Assembly (NCBI RefSeq): GCF_019279795.1
Contig: NC_056744.1
Location: 1,509,288,860 to 1,509,352,859, forward strand
Reading direction: 5' to 3'
From: Protopterus annectens
Taxonomy: Eukaryota; Chordata; Ceratodontiformes; Protopteridae
Length of the DNA stretch: 64,000 bases
Within the stretch, counting starts at the first letter, position 1, and the number at the start of each line of letters is the position of its first letter. Under the pieces are notes generated by a model. The model was not told the DNA's origin. It made no database searches and was given only the letters and a program-made list of their open reading frames with translations. Of the stretch, positions 36,005 through 47,139 are shown piece by piece. The position numbers and the translations under genes were made by a program.

Positions 36005-36500
36005 TTCTGTTTATTTATTTATTTATTTGACATTTGTTAACTGGGTTAGTCCAACTGAGCTAGAAGCCCACTTTCAGTGGAGACCCAAGGAGAAAAGCTC
36101 TAAGGAAATTACATATATAACATCACAGTAATATAGAAACATATAATCTGAGTTATACATAGCAGTTATGGTGGAAAATTACATACATAAGATCACAGTA
36201 AAATCGAAACATATAATCTGAGTTATACATAATAGTTATTGTTATTGTGAAATGGTACAACTAACAAAGTGGTATTTTTGACTGTGTACAATATCTACTT
36301 ACAACTGAGTCTAGTTGGAGAGTGAGGAGACAGAGTGAGTAGAGAGATGTGAGGTAAGGTTGGAAAAGGGTGGGAGGAATTTAGGTTGGTTCCTCACAGT
36401 ACACTCTTATCCAGCAGGGCATGTTTAAAAGCATACACTCTTATCCAGCAGGGCGTTTTTAAAAGTATAGCACTCTCATCCTATATTGTACTGTAAGAGT
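36005..36500 (-). mobile_element. (AAAT)n-tailed retroelement 3' end, copy 2
   Basis: On the minus strand it ends GTTAACAAATGTCAAATAAATAAATAAATAAAC at 36010-36040, preceded by CACTGAAAGTGGG and GAGCTTTTCTCC (about 36085-36100), the same order as the copy at 15815-16092. Further upstream on that strand there is a 72-bp direct duplication (CATATAATCTGAGTTATACATA at about 36140 and 36208) and a 40-bp duplication (CACTCTTATCCAGCAGGGC at about 36403 and 36436). The internal limit is uncertain. Confidence 0.6.
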
Positions 36501-36869
36501 GTGAAAAGAATGTTACTGTGCCATTTATATTGGGGTACAGCATTTGCCTGTGTAAGAAATGCATGACATTGAGTTTTTTCTGCTGGTGGCTTTCAGATAC
36601 TTATTTTATAGCATCCATTTCGAGGATAGTAGAGAGATGTACTGCATAAGAATACACAAAACACAAGAACAAAGAAGATGCACTGTTACGGGTTTGAATG
36701 GAGTGGTAAAGATTCAGTTTTCAAAAAGTGCATAAACCTACCTTTAATATATGAGATGGGGTCTGGAAGCTCTGTGACTGAAAACTTTTCTCTGACAGCA
36801 AATGTAATCAAAAAATTAAAATGTGAAGATACTTGATAGTTGATAGTTTTATTTACTAATATCCAACTT

Positions 36870-38790
36870 CGAGTCCAAATTGGCCACATCTACTAGAGAT
36901 AATCATAAGGCCTTCTTCACATATGCCCGCAATCTCAAAGGATGCACCCAGATCTGTTCAGAACTGGTAGTCACGGACACCATATACACAAATGCTATAG
37001 ATATAGCCAATCTACTGGCCAACATACTCAATGAAAACTCTTCCCCTCTGTCACCACCAACAGTAAATCAGGACATCCCCAGTACCAGACCCCCACCCCT
37101 TATCTCCAGGGAACAGGTCATCACTGTCCTCTCAAAGGCAAAAAAATACAGCCTCCATGGGACCTGATAACATCCCAGGCTGCATGAACTCAGGCATGAA
37201 CTTGCAGCACCATTAGGCACCCTATTCAACCATAGCCTGAGTACCAGCTTTGTCCTAGCTGAGTGGAGGACAGCCACTGTCATTCCTTTACACAAAGGTG
37301 GAGTGTCCATCAATCAGGGAAATTATAGACCCATCAGCCTAACTAGCCTGATCTGCAAGGCCATGGAACAGATTATCATGGACCTCATTAACAGGGATAA
37401 TGGCAACCTCTAAATACTGGACCCCACACAGTTTGACTTTGTCAAGGGGTGGTCATGTCTGTTAAATCTGGTCGACTTCTTTGAGACAGTTACCAAAGCC
37501 ATGGACAAGGGGAAGATGGTGCACACCACCTACCTTGACCTGGCCAAAGCTTTCAACACTATTCCCAACTCAGGCATAATAGATAAACTCTCTTAACTAG
37601 GCATAAATCCATATGTATAAAATAAATGAACCAAACCAAACAAATAGGCAGTGTAAAGAATGGTGCCATACTTATAAACAAAAATGATAAACTATTCTTT
37701 ACGTTGCCTATTTGTTTGGTTTAAATCCATATGTTACCAGATGGTAGCAAACTGGCTCACTGATAGAACCCACCTAATCAAAATAGGGGAAGTCACCTCA
37801 AGCAGTAGGCCCATAATGAGTGGCGTACCCCAGGGATTGGTTTTGAGGCCTCTGTTATTCGGGATATACTTTTCTGAGGTGCAGGCAAAAACCAGTGGGC
37901 TAAGTTTGCAGATGACTGCAAGCTAGGTGCCGTCATCAATTCCCCAAGTGATGTGGCCGTCCTTCAAGAAGGTCTCACCCAAACAAATGACTGGTGCCAG
38001 GAACATGGCCTCAAGCTGAATACCAAAAAATGCATCATCATCCTCTTTGGGGAGATTGACGTTCCCACATATTATCACATTATAACAACATCCTAAGTAC
38101 ACAATCAGTAGTGAGGGATTTGGGAACTCAGGTTGATAGCAACCTGACGTTTGACCACCATGTTGCTTCTGTTGTACGGAAAGCTTTACACATGGTCCAC
38201 CTCATAAGTAAAGTTATCTCATCCAGGGATAAAGGGTCATAACATCCCTGTATTCTTCCCTTATATGGCCAATTTTTGAGTACAAAAAGTACCTTGCAAA
38301 GCACATGCAGCAGCTGGAGAGACCACTGAGGTTCCTTACCAGGAGAAACCAGGGCCTTAAACATCTACCCTACACAGATAGGCTAAAAGCCCTATCCCTC
38401 TACTCAGTTTCATACAGACTCCTAAGAGGTGACCACTGTCTGACATACGAAGTAATCTCAGACCCTGCCTTGATGGGACTGTTGCATATCTGCAAGTCAA
38501 GCTCCACTCGAGTAACCCATACAGATGACCTCAACCTGGTCTGCGATATCAATAGGACTTGTTGGCGAGACAGATTTGTGTCCCAGAGACTCCTCCATCT
38601 GTAAAGTAGACTCCCTCTCCACGTCAGACAGAGTACCTCATTATCCCTTTTTAAGTGCAACCTGGATAACTGGTAAACAGAAAAAACACCTCAGGGATTC
38701 CACCTGTTTCCCTGCTGGACATGGACTTTGGGTGCTGACTTGTCTAAACATGGTCTGAACTCTTGGCTAGGCTTATAAGGGCTTCAGGGC
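36870..38790 (+). pseudogene. CR1-type LINE, linker plus RT, with a foldback insertion
   Basis: The linker starts near 36880 (DNHKAFFTYARNLKG) and is open to 37167. The RT start lies at 37255-37345 (EWRTATV, LHKGG, NYRPISLTSL). FDFVKGWSCLLNLVDFFETV is at about 37432-37490, DLAKAFNTIP at about 37540-37566 and PQGLVLRPLLFGIYF at about 37828-37872. The catalytic FADDCK equivalent is at about 37905, after a local frameshift and deletion. A hairpin-forming insertion splits the RT at 37617-37721. The C-terminal region is open at 38305-38604, and the 3' UTR with CTAGGCTTATAAGGG ends near 38790. Frame breaks at several places make it dead. Confidence 0.8.
37617..37721. repeat. 105-bp foldback insertion in CR1 RT
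   Basis: Arms at about 37630-37661 and 37691-37722 are near-perfect inverted repeats (AAACCAAACAAATAGGCA on the left, TGCCTATTTGTTTGGTTT on the right), enclosing about 30 bp. The insertion is bounded by a 13-bp direct repeat, TAAATCCATATGT, at 37604-37616 and 37722-37734. The CR1 reading (GINPYVT) continues if one repeat plus the insert is removed. It could be a tiny foldback or MITE-like element, or a templated insertion made during repair. Confidence 0.85.
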
Positions 38791-41550
38791 CAATAGCTTA
38801 GTAACCTCCAAAGTTCTTCAAAACAATATATTTTCTGCCTGAATTTCAACTGGTTAAGAGAAAAGAGACTTCAACATGAGCCACTCAGGAAATGGTACTC
38901 AGGATTCCTGTGTGAAAAAAGAAATTCAGTCAATATTATCTAGTTTACAGAATAATGCAAAATAATGGGAGAGAAGGTTGGATGATGTGGAGATAGTGAA
39001 TCATGAAGTGCAATGGAGTAGCAAGGAGGAAGTAAGGATAGCTATGAAGAGGATGAAGAATGGAAAGGCTGTTGGCCCAGATGACATACCTGTGGAAGCA
39101 TGGAGGTGTTTAGGTGAAATGGCAGTGGAGTTTTTAACCAGATTGTTTAATGAAATTTTGGAAAGTGAGAAGATGCCTGAGGAATGGAAAAAAGTGTTTT
39201 AGTACCTATCTTTAAGAATAAGGGTGATGTGCAGAGCTGTAGTAACTACAGAGGGATTAAACTGATCAGTCACAGCTTGATGTTATAGGAAAGAGTAGTG
39301 GAAGCTAGGTTAAGAAGGGACGTGATGATTAGTGATCAGCAGTATGGTTTCATGCCGGGAAAGAGCACTACAGATGTGATGTTTGCTCTGAGAGTGTTGA
39401 TGGAGAAGTACAGAGAAGGTCAGAAGGAGCTGCATTGTGTTTTTGTAGACTTAGAGAAAGCATATGACAGGGTGCCTAGAGAGGAGTTGTGGTATTGTAT
39501 GAGGAAGTTGGGAGTGTCAGAGAAGTATGTAAGAGTGGTACAGGATATGTACGAGGGTAGTGTGACAGCGGTGAGGTCTACAGTGGGAGTGATGGATGTG
39601 TTTAAGGTGGAGGTGGGATTACATCAAGGATCAGCTCTGAGCCCTTTCTTATTTGCAATGGTGATGGGCAGGTTGACAGACGAGATCAGACAGGAGTCCC
39701 TGTGGACTATAATGTTTTAAGATGACATTGTGATCTGTAGTGAGAGTAGGGAATAGGTGGAGGAGACCCTTGAAAGATGGAGATATGCTCTAGAGAGAAG
39801 AGGAATGAAGATCAGCAGGACTAAGACAAAATATTTGTGTGTGAATGAGAGGGAGGATAGAGGAATGGGGAGGATGCAAGGAGTAGAGGTGGTGAAGGTG
39901 GATGAGTTTAAATACTTGGGATCAATAGTTCAGAGTAATGGTGAGTGTAGAAGAGAGGTGAAGAAGAGAGTACAGGCAGGATGGAGTGGGTGGAGAAGAG
40001 TGTCAGGAGTGATTTGTGACAGACGAGTACCAGTAAGAGTGAAAGGAAAGGTCTACAAGAGGGTAGTGAGTCCAGCTATGTTATATGGGTTGGAGACAGT
40101 AGCATTGATAAAAAGGCAGGAGTTAGAGCTGGATGTGGCAGAGTTAAAGATGTTAAGATTTGCACTGGGTGTGACGAGGGTGGATAGGATTAGGAATAAG
40201 TATATTAGAGGGTCAGCCCAGGTTGGAAGGTTTGGAGACAAAGCCAGAGAGGCAAGATTACGTTGGTTTGGTCATGTGCTGAAGAGGGATGCTGAGTATA
40301 TTGGGGAAAAGATGCTAAGGATGAAGCTACCAGGTAACAGGAAAAGAGGAAGGCCTAAGATAAGGTTTATGGATGTGGTGAGAGAGGACATGCAGGTGAT
40401 TGGTGTGACAAAGCAAGATGCAGAGGACAGGAAGAAATGGAAACAGATGATCCACTGTGGCAACCCCTAACGGGAACAGCTGAAAGATGATGATGACAGA
40501 ATAATGCAAAATTGACAAAGCAGACATTAAAGCCCTGCAATCCTTCCTAAAGTCCCAAGTCAATATGATGGAAAAGGTCCTGAAAAAATTAAGATATCAA
40601 AGACAGCTACCCATAACATATCACAGAAGCTTGATTTTTATCAGTTACAAGCTGGAGCCCCATCAGACAGTGTTCCAAAACTATGGTACCCAGTTAGTTG
40701 AGCATCAGTGGTGGATAACAGAGATGCATAGGTGAGATGCTGAATGGAGATCACTCTAGATGATGTAGAAAAGAGATCATGGTGAAATAATCTCCAGATA
40801 AAATGACTACTCAAACGAAAATGAGGTGGTTACTCACTAGCATTCACTGTCAAGAGTTTAAAGGGATGACTGATGATTTGCTAGGATCCTGTAATTATAG
40901 AATGCATTCACTGTATTACTGTGAAATCCAAAACTAATTTGCCCAGGCATTTCAGTCTTACATTTCTGAACTATACCAACAGGGAAGTTATTCTTACAAA
41001 AGTGAGGGAGCTAGGAGAAGCTTATATGATTGCAGACACCCCAGTCAGATTTGTTTCTGACTACAGTCTGGAACTTTACAAGAGAAGAACAAAAACTTGC
41101 TCTCTTCTTGATGACATTCAAAGATCTTGGCTTCCTTTCTCTCAAATTCTGTCCACTTTACAGACAGAATGAACAATTAACTTTGCTCTGTCCTGAGGAG
41201 ACTGAAGAACTAACCAGTAAACTGCTGAAATATAGTCAGGGGAAGATATTTCCAGCATGGGAGGACAGACATAGTCTCACCAAATCTAGCAGGAGTCAAT
41301 GTTGAAGCAACAAAATACCACAGGGGGGTCATAACTGACACCCAAAGGAAAGAAAATGGAGGACATTACCAGATGGGCTAAACAAGAACTATGTTCAGAC
41401 ATTCAGAGCCATAACTAATGTCAACCCTTGGGAGACCTGGACATCCAGCAGGAGGAAAGAGAGTCTATGGAGTTCTATAAACCAAATCCACCACTGGGAG
41501 AGATAGATATAATACAGAAGGTGCTTAACAGGAAAAATATACCAACAACT
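38791..41550 (+). pseudogene. L1/Tx1-like LINE, ORF1 remnant, split by an RTE copy
   Basis: After removing the nested RTE (38964-40495 plus one target-site copy) the flanks join into one region. The protein-like part at 40921-41300 (PRHFSLTFLNYTNREVILTK, VRFVSDYSLELYKRR, then in another frame PEETEEL) follows the order of the RRM and C-terminal domain of L1/Tx1 ORF1 proteins, which bind RNA as coiled-coil trimers. The upstream stretch 40510-40700 is broken but K/Q/L-rich, like the coiled coil. Assignment rests on this pattern only. Heavily mutated. Confidence 0.6.
38964..40495 (+). pseudogene. RTE-type LINE, RT and C-terminal region, nested
   Basis: Flanked by a perfect 17-bp target duplication, ACAGAATAATGCAAAAT (38947-38963 and 40496-40512), and ending in a short (GAT)n tail at about 40485. 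Fingers: GKAVGPDDIPVEAW (about 39064-39102). After a frame break near 39200 the palm is open from 39298: QQYGFMPGKSTTDVMFALR, DLEKAYDRVPREELW, GLHQGSALSPFLFAMV. The catalytic FADD reads F-stop-DD (TTTTAAGATGAC at about 39716), an inactivating change in the active site. The C-terminal region is open from 39757 to the natural stop at 40470 (FKYLGSIVQSNGE, LRWFGHVLKRDAEY, LPGNRKRGRPK). 5' truncated, with no endonuclease. Confidence 0.88.
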
Positions 41551-41559
41551 GTGGTCTGT

Positions 41560-42940
41560 TTAACTTAAAGAATGGTTCATATATGATATAAATGTTTTAT
41601 TATGATTCATATATCCTTACATTGCTCTGTTTGTTTACTTTTCTGTTATTACAGTGGGTCCACTGGGACACTATGCTGATATGAACATCCAAGATTATTT
41701 ATGTTTATTTAACATAGTTAAGTGTTGTTTCCCTATACTTCCAGATGCCAAGTGTTTAACACCAGCTAAAGTTTCAACTGTTTGCTTGGGATGTTATTTC
41801 AGAGCTCTTTATTGTGATGTCTGACCTTAGCAATGCCTATTTAAAGGATTATAATGGGTTGGTACTTCAAATTCAGCAACCTATACATGCATGGATTGGT
41901 ACAGCCTGTTACGTAAGGTGGCAGAGGTAGCTGAAAATGGGATAGTACTAAAGCAGTGTGAATATGCTTCTTGTCAGTTAATGTTTCACTTGTAAATGTT
42001 TTTAAATAGTCTTAACCATCTTAGACTGTTGAAACCAAATAGTTTAAGTTGTGTGATCTGTAGCTGGAAAGTATAGCACACACTTCTCCACCCCCAAAAC
42101 CGACCCTCTGATACATTAATTAATACACTTCTCCACCCCCAAAACTGACTCTCTGATGCATTAATTAATATGTGCCAAAAAGTGGACATGATGGAAGTGA
42201 AAGATGCAATACGTACACACTAAAGACATTTCAACTTTTACAATACTGAATTTGCACAGTTCTGGGGTTGTGTAACCATACACAAATCTCCTATTTGAAT
42301 ACTGAAAGATTTGTGATGAAGTTCGATAAATAAAGAATGAAAGCATTCATATCAGAAATTTGTTTTTCTAGTTCTTTTTCCTTCCTTCATTAGAGCTTTT
42401 TTTATTTTATATAATGTTCAGTAGTACCTCTTGGATAGTTTTATTTAACAATATACAAATCTGCAGCAGTCATTCAGGGAAAGGGGATGCATCTACGCTG
42501 GGTATTTGGAGACTTGTCTTCAAGATCCTTTGATGTGTTAAAATCAGTTGTGCTATTAAGAAGTGTGCAGTTGATGTACAAGCAAGTGACTTGTGGATAA
42601 TTATATGGAAGGGTCTTCTGGGATTATTAAATCACCATGCAGACAACGGGTTGGAAGTGCTACACCCCTTGGGTTACAACATTCATTATTTGTTGCACAG
42701 GTTGGCCAGTGCATTTCTGTTCCAGCTATTTTAGATGACTAGATCAATCAATAAGAAGAAAGAGACCAACAACTGTTTGTGATTACTGGTGTCTTTGGCC
42801 CAACGTGGCAGGTTAATAATGAATGTTTTTACATCACCATAATGAGCGCATGCACAAGCAAGTAGGACATTTTGGAAGAGCCATTAGCAAGCATATATGC
42901 AGTCATATGGCATGACCAGCTGATTGGCTTACACAGATAT
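41560..42940. other. No gene recognised; probable L1/Tx1 inter-ORF region
   Basis: Lies between the ORF1-like and the ORF2-endonuclease-like remnants, so it may belong to the same old LINE. It contains a 46-bp tandem duplication (CTTCTCCACCCCCAAAACYG, about 42082 and 42127). Much longer than a typical inter-ORF spacer, so other insertions are likely. Confidence 0.4.
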
Positions 42941-43440
42941 ATTCCTTATTATATCTTGCAATGTCAGTGGGTTAAATGCACTTATTAAATGGCAGATAAT
43001 TTAAGTACTTTGGCTAGACTGAAAATTCAGTTGCTTTGTGGCAGGAAACCAAACTTAAAAAGGCTATGCTAGAATTGGATAAAGAAAATGGCACAGCTGG
43101 GAAGGTTATTAATTCTGTCTATGAGACAAATAGGGATGTTGTCACTCTAATTAAACATTCATTGAGGTGGGAAAAATTAGACAATAAAAATGATAAATAA
43201 GGTGGATGGTGTAAAACCTCCGTAGGACAGGGTACACTAGTGCTAAGAATGTTTTATAGCCCAAACCATGAAACAGAACATTTTGGTCCTTTGCCAATGT
43301 GTTAGATAAGATGGGGAGTCCTTTCTTAGACTTCTGGATGTGTTCAGAGGAGTGTGTCAGTGCATCTACAACAGTTTAAGTGATTGCTAAATTACAGGGA
43401 AAAAAAATAGTTAAAACTACTATTGCTGACAGTGTTTTTT
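42941..43440 (+). pseudogene. L1/Tx1-like ORF2 endonuclease remnant
   Basis: The reading ISCNVSGLNALIKW (about 42957-42998) corresponds to the opening of an L1/Tx1 apurinic endonuclease (SxNVxGL). After frameshifts, segments resembling the strand with LQETKL (about 43041-43062) and the region before the GDFN block follow. Stops in all frames. Function in an intact element: nicking the target for primed reverse transcription. No RT follows, because an AT-rich repeat and a CR1 fragment intervene. Confidence 0.55.
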
Positions 43441-43464
43441 TCCACTATTGTGCAACCTGGAGTA

Positions 43465-43526
43465 GGTATATATCTATATCTATATATCTAGATCTATATA
43501 TATATATATATAGATCTAGATATAGA

Positions 43527-43576
<50 letters not shown>
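43465..43576. repeat. (TA)n tract with an inverted-repeat core
   Basis: TATCTATA/TATATA repeats from about 43467 to 43575. The part at about 43484-43531 is a palindrome built on CTAGATCTATATA and TATATAGATCTAG with a TA spacer, and a second CTATATATAT block follows. A 13-G run lies just downstream at about 43605-43617. Confidence 0.9.
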
Positions 43577-43849
43577 TTTGCGGGGGGAGGGGTATTCCCC
43601 AACATGGGGGGGGGGGGCTGTTCCTCTGCAAAAGCAACTTACCCCTGTGCTGCATGAGGTGCACCAAAAGTTGTTTTGGCCTTTTTTGATGGATTGACCC
43701 TTGACTGAAGAGTTTTCAATATATTGACATGAATCCATGTTCAGCTGGACAGGAACAGGGGAAAAAATAGGGAGCTGCAGAAAAAGTTCTGGCTGGTAGG
43801 CCCATGATGGGTATGAAAAAAAAGATTTCTTTGGCTCCATCCTCAACGA

Positions 43850-43975
43850 TTGCAAGTCATATAAATTACTTTCTAATTTCCTGTAATCTGGCACTAGTAG
43901 CACAGGGTGCAATCCTGAGGTAAATGTTCTGTTCCCCATCCATAGGTCCAAATTGCACTTGAATATGGACAGAGA
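43850..43975 (-). pseudogene. CR1-type LINE 3' coding fragment
   Basis: The minus strand reads KCNLDLWMGNRTFTSGLHPV (about 43960-43901), matching the last residues of CR1 ORF2 (DEWMGNRRF.PG). Only about 40 codons. The tail is not clear. Confidence 0.5.
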
Positions 43976-44161
43976 TTAACTTTGCTTTATATGGATGGGG
44001 ATTCTATTCTAGATCTGCAGTAATCTCTGTGAAATATACTTGTCCCTACAAACCATTCTATTTATGCTGCAGAAGACGTTTAGGGCCACAGAATGAGTAT
44101 TTCTTATGCCATTTTGCCTTGCTGATATGCAATAAATCCATCAGTATTAGGTCAGCGGATG

Positions 44162-44896
44162 TGTTAGAAAAATGTGTATTTGAATACATGATAAATGCTA
44201 GTTTAAAAGCAAAGTAGTACATAATGCATTTTATTCTATTAATCATATAGTAGAGAGGATTAATTCATGTTTAAATGTGAAGTAGTTTTGAAACTGCAGT
44301 GTGGCTTGAAGCAAAGCTGACCCTCGACCCTGGCAGAATGCTAGCTTAGCAAGTTTTAATGTTTATGCTTTTCACAAGTGATTATCTGCTGGGTCAGGAA
44401 ATTAAATGTGTAAAATAATGAAATCTTCTGCTCTTTCCTGCTGGGATGATTTTGGCCTTGTATATGTAATATTGAGATAACACGCAGCTGTGTGAGAAAG
44501 TGTAACAGAGAACAAAGACGTGTATTAAAAGACTGAATCTACTATTGTATTCGAACTGATATGAAACCTTGAAGAAGTAACTTTACAGAAAGACATTGTG
44601 TCTGACCAGCTGGATAGCAAGGCCGTATTATAACCAGAGGAAAAGTTTTTTTAAATATACAGCATCAGCAGAACTAATGAATAGAAGACTGTAAGCTAAA
44701 GTGATGTAGATGCCCTGTGATATATCACGTCAGTAAGGTGGGCATAGCTTAAATGTTAAACCTATATAAAATTGTGTGTTTCCTGTTTCATGTCAGACAA
44801 GATTCTGTACTTGAATGTTTTTTTGCCTCCTGGTGTACACTAGTAAACTTTTGAATCTGAACCTCCTGTGTATTGAATTCTTAATTTTATTTAACA
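44162..44896 (+). repeat. ERV 5' LTR
   Basis: 735 bp, starting TGTTAG and ending TTAACA. It differs from the 3' LTR at roughly 20-25 positions by eye, about 97% identity, mostly in the first 100 bp. The TATA box TATATAAA lies at 44763-44770, with the probable cap site 25-30 bp downstream and an AGTAAA poly(A)-like signal near 44842. These would drive proviral transcription in an intact copy. Confidence 0.95.
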
Positions 44897-44899
44897 GTT

Positions 44900-44917
44900 T
44901 GGTCCTTCAGACCGGAA
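44900..44917 (+). other. ERV primer binding site
   Basis: TGGTCCTTCAGACCGGAA starts three bases after the LTR end, the normal position for the tRNA primer site. It does not match the common proline, lysine or glutamine sites as I know them. A tRNA with a glutamate-like 3' end is possible but unproven. Confidence 0.65.
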
Positions 44918-45317
44918 TTCCCTTGGTAAGCCGCAGATCAGAGCGACGTGGTGGTCTATACTGCAGGAGAAGTTACCAAAATGGTTCTTCTTGAGTGAAA
45001 AGACCTCCGACTGAATTGTCGTGTAAAGAGGCTGGCCACTTTCTGATCTGTGGCCGAAAAGCGGAACTTGGACAGTTCAATACCGGAGGCTCAGGTAGAA
45101 AGAATTTGCCTTTTTTCTGTTTTAGATCAGGGACTAGGTTACAGTATATTGTTGTCAAGATTTGTTTTGCAGATCAGGGACAAAAGGAAGTACTGTATAT
45201 TTGGTCATAGATCAGAGTAACAGAATAAGGTAGGCAGTTATCTAGATAAACTGTGAACAGGAACTGAGAACTTGATATCACGTGATAAAAAAGGGTTAAG
45301 TAACATTTTTCTTTGAC

Positions 45318-45535
45318 ATGGGTAATCAGTGCACTAAAACATCGCGAGATCCGCCCCTAACCGAAGATGCAAAATACATGCAATTACAATGCTCTGATAA
45401 CGTTAGGTATTATACAAAATGGGTTAGTAAATACGAATTTGATGGTAAACTAGATAAAACTTCACTAGTTAAACTCCTTAAACAGCTTAAATCTGATGCG
45501 GGAGGTCAGGCAAAAAAGCAATGCCAACTAGGCAT
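45318..45535 (+). pseudogene. ERV gag, matrix N-terminus only
   Basis: Begins MGNQ, the N-myristoylation context expected at the start of a retroviral matrix protein. About 70 codons remain before the reading is fused, through the deletion junction near 45535, to sequence out of register with pol. Capsid, nucleocapsid and the gag-pol junction are missing, so no particle could be formed from this copy. Confidence 0.75.
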
Positions 45536-46330
45536 TCCTCGAGCACACAGGTAGATATTAGCAATGCTTTCTTTTCAATACCTATACATCCTGAAAGTCA
45601 ATATTGGTTTGCATTTACATTTCAGGGTAAAAGGTATATGTATACTCGACTACCACAGGGATATTGTGAGTGCCCAACGATATTTGCACAAGAAATGGCT
45701 AGCAACCTGGCAATGTTTACCCCACCGGGATGTAGTCAAATTCTACTTTACGTAGATGACATCTTGCTAGCAGCCCCCACCCAGCAACAGTGCAGGGAGG
45801 ATACTGTAGCATTATTGAAATTTTTAGCAACACAAGGACACAAAGTAAACAAAAGTAAGTTACAACTTTGGAGAAAACAAGTTAGATACGTAGGATATGT
45901 AATATCCAATGAAGGTAGAATACTAGATGAGGAAAGAAAAACAGCAATCTTGCAAGCACCCAAACCAACAACCAAGAAAGAAATTATGTCTTTCTTAGGT
46001 ACAACTAATTTTTGTCGGAGCTGGATACCAAATTATGCTTTGGAATCTGCTCCACTGACTGACTTGATATATAAGACACTAATGGCAGCACAAGATATTT
46101 TACAATGGACAACTGAAGCAGAAACGACTTTCTGCAGGCTGAAGCAGTTGATAGCTTCTTCATTAGTTTTAGGACTTCCAAACTATCACAAACATTTTTT
46201 TCAGACCGTAGATTGCAAACAAGGATATATGACGTCAGTATTGATGCAACAACATGGGGACAAGCAACGCCCCATAGCCTACTATTCATCCCAGTGGTGC
46301 AATCTTTGCCTCACTGTGTACAAGCAGTAG
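45536..46330 (+). pseudogene. ERV reverse transcriptase, palm to connection
   Basis: Open frame of about 260 codons starting inside RT. The first metal-binding aspartate region (VDISNAFFSI) is at about 45549, LPQGY at about 45649, and the catalytic YVDD box at about 45749-45760, followed by the thumb and the connection. The fingers are absent because of the upstream deletion. The frame stops at 46330. A frameshifted stretch of about 170 bp separates it from RNase H. Confidence 0.9.
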
Positions 46331-46504
46331 TTGCAGCCGCAATGGCAGTACAGGCTTCAGCCTCAGTGGTTTTATTCCACCCTCTCACATTGAGAGTGCC
46401 TCATGCAGTTGCAATAATTTTACTGCAAGAAAAAGTGGCATACCTTTCTCCTGCTAGACATCTTTCGTGTATGACTATACTGCTGAGCCAACCTCATATG
46501 ACAA

Positions 46505-47070
46505 TTGACAATTGAACGATGTACGACATTAAATCCATCAACATTACTCCCAACTCCTGCGGATGGCACACCACACAGCTGCCTGCAGGAAATTGAACAG
46601 TTAGCTTTACCTAGACAAGATCTCACAGATATACCCTTGGATAATGCCGAGGTGACATATTACGTGGACGGCTCATGCAGAAGGGGTCCTACAGGGAAGA
46701 ATCTGGTGGGGTATGCAGTAGTTACAGACACTGAAATTCTAGAAGCCCAATCCTTACCACATAACTTATATGCACAAGCAGCAGAATTGATAGCTTTGAC
46801 GAGGGCATGTACTTTAGCAAAAAACAAGTCTGTGAACATATATACTGATAGTCAGTATGCTTTTTCTACAGTACATGTATTTGCACAACAATGGAAAAAT
46901 AGAGGAATGATAACATCTAGTGGAAAACCTATTAATCATGCACAATTTATTTTGGAGTTATTGGAATCTATTCAGTTACCTACCAAAGTAGCTATTTGTA
47001 AATGTGTAGCTCATACAAAACAACAGGATAAGATTTCGAAAGGCAATACACGAGCTGATGCAGCTGCAAA
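46505..47070 (+). pseudogene. ERV RNase H domain
   Basis: Contains the four-carboxylate pattern of retroviral RNase H in order: DGS (about 46668), the glutamate in AAELIAL (about 46780), TDSQYAF (about 46843) and ADAAAK (about 47056). It would remove the RNA strand during reverse transcription. The frame is open from 46505 and runs on into the integrase N-terminus. The preceding tether is out of frame with RT. Confidence 0.88.
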
Positions 47071-47139
47071 GCAAGCAGCCTCAGACTCAGAAACTTTACT
47101 TTTAAATGAGGAATTACAACCCTCTGAGATTTTAGATTT

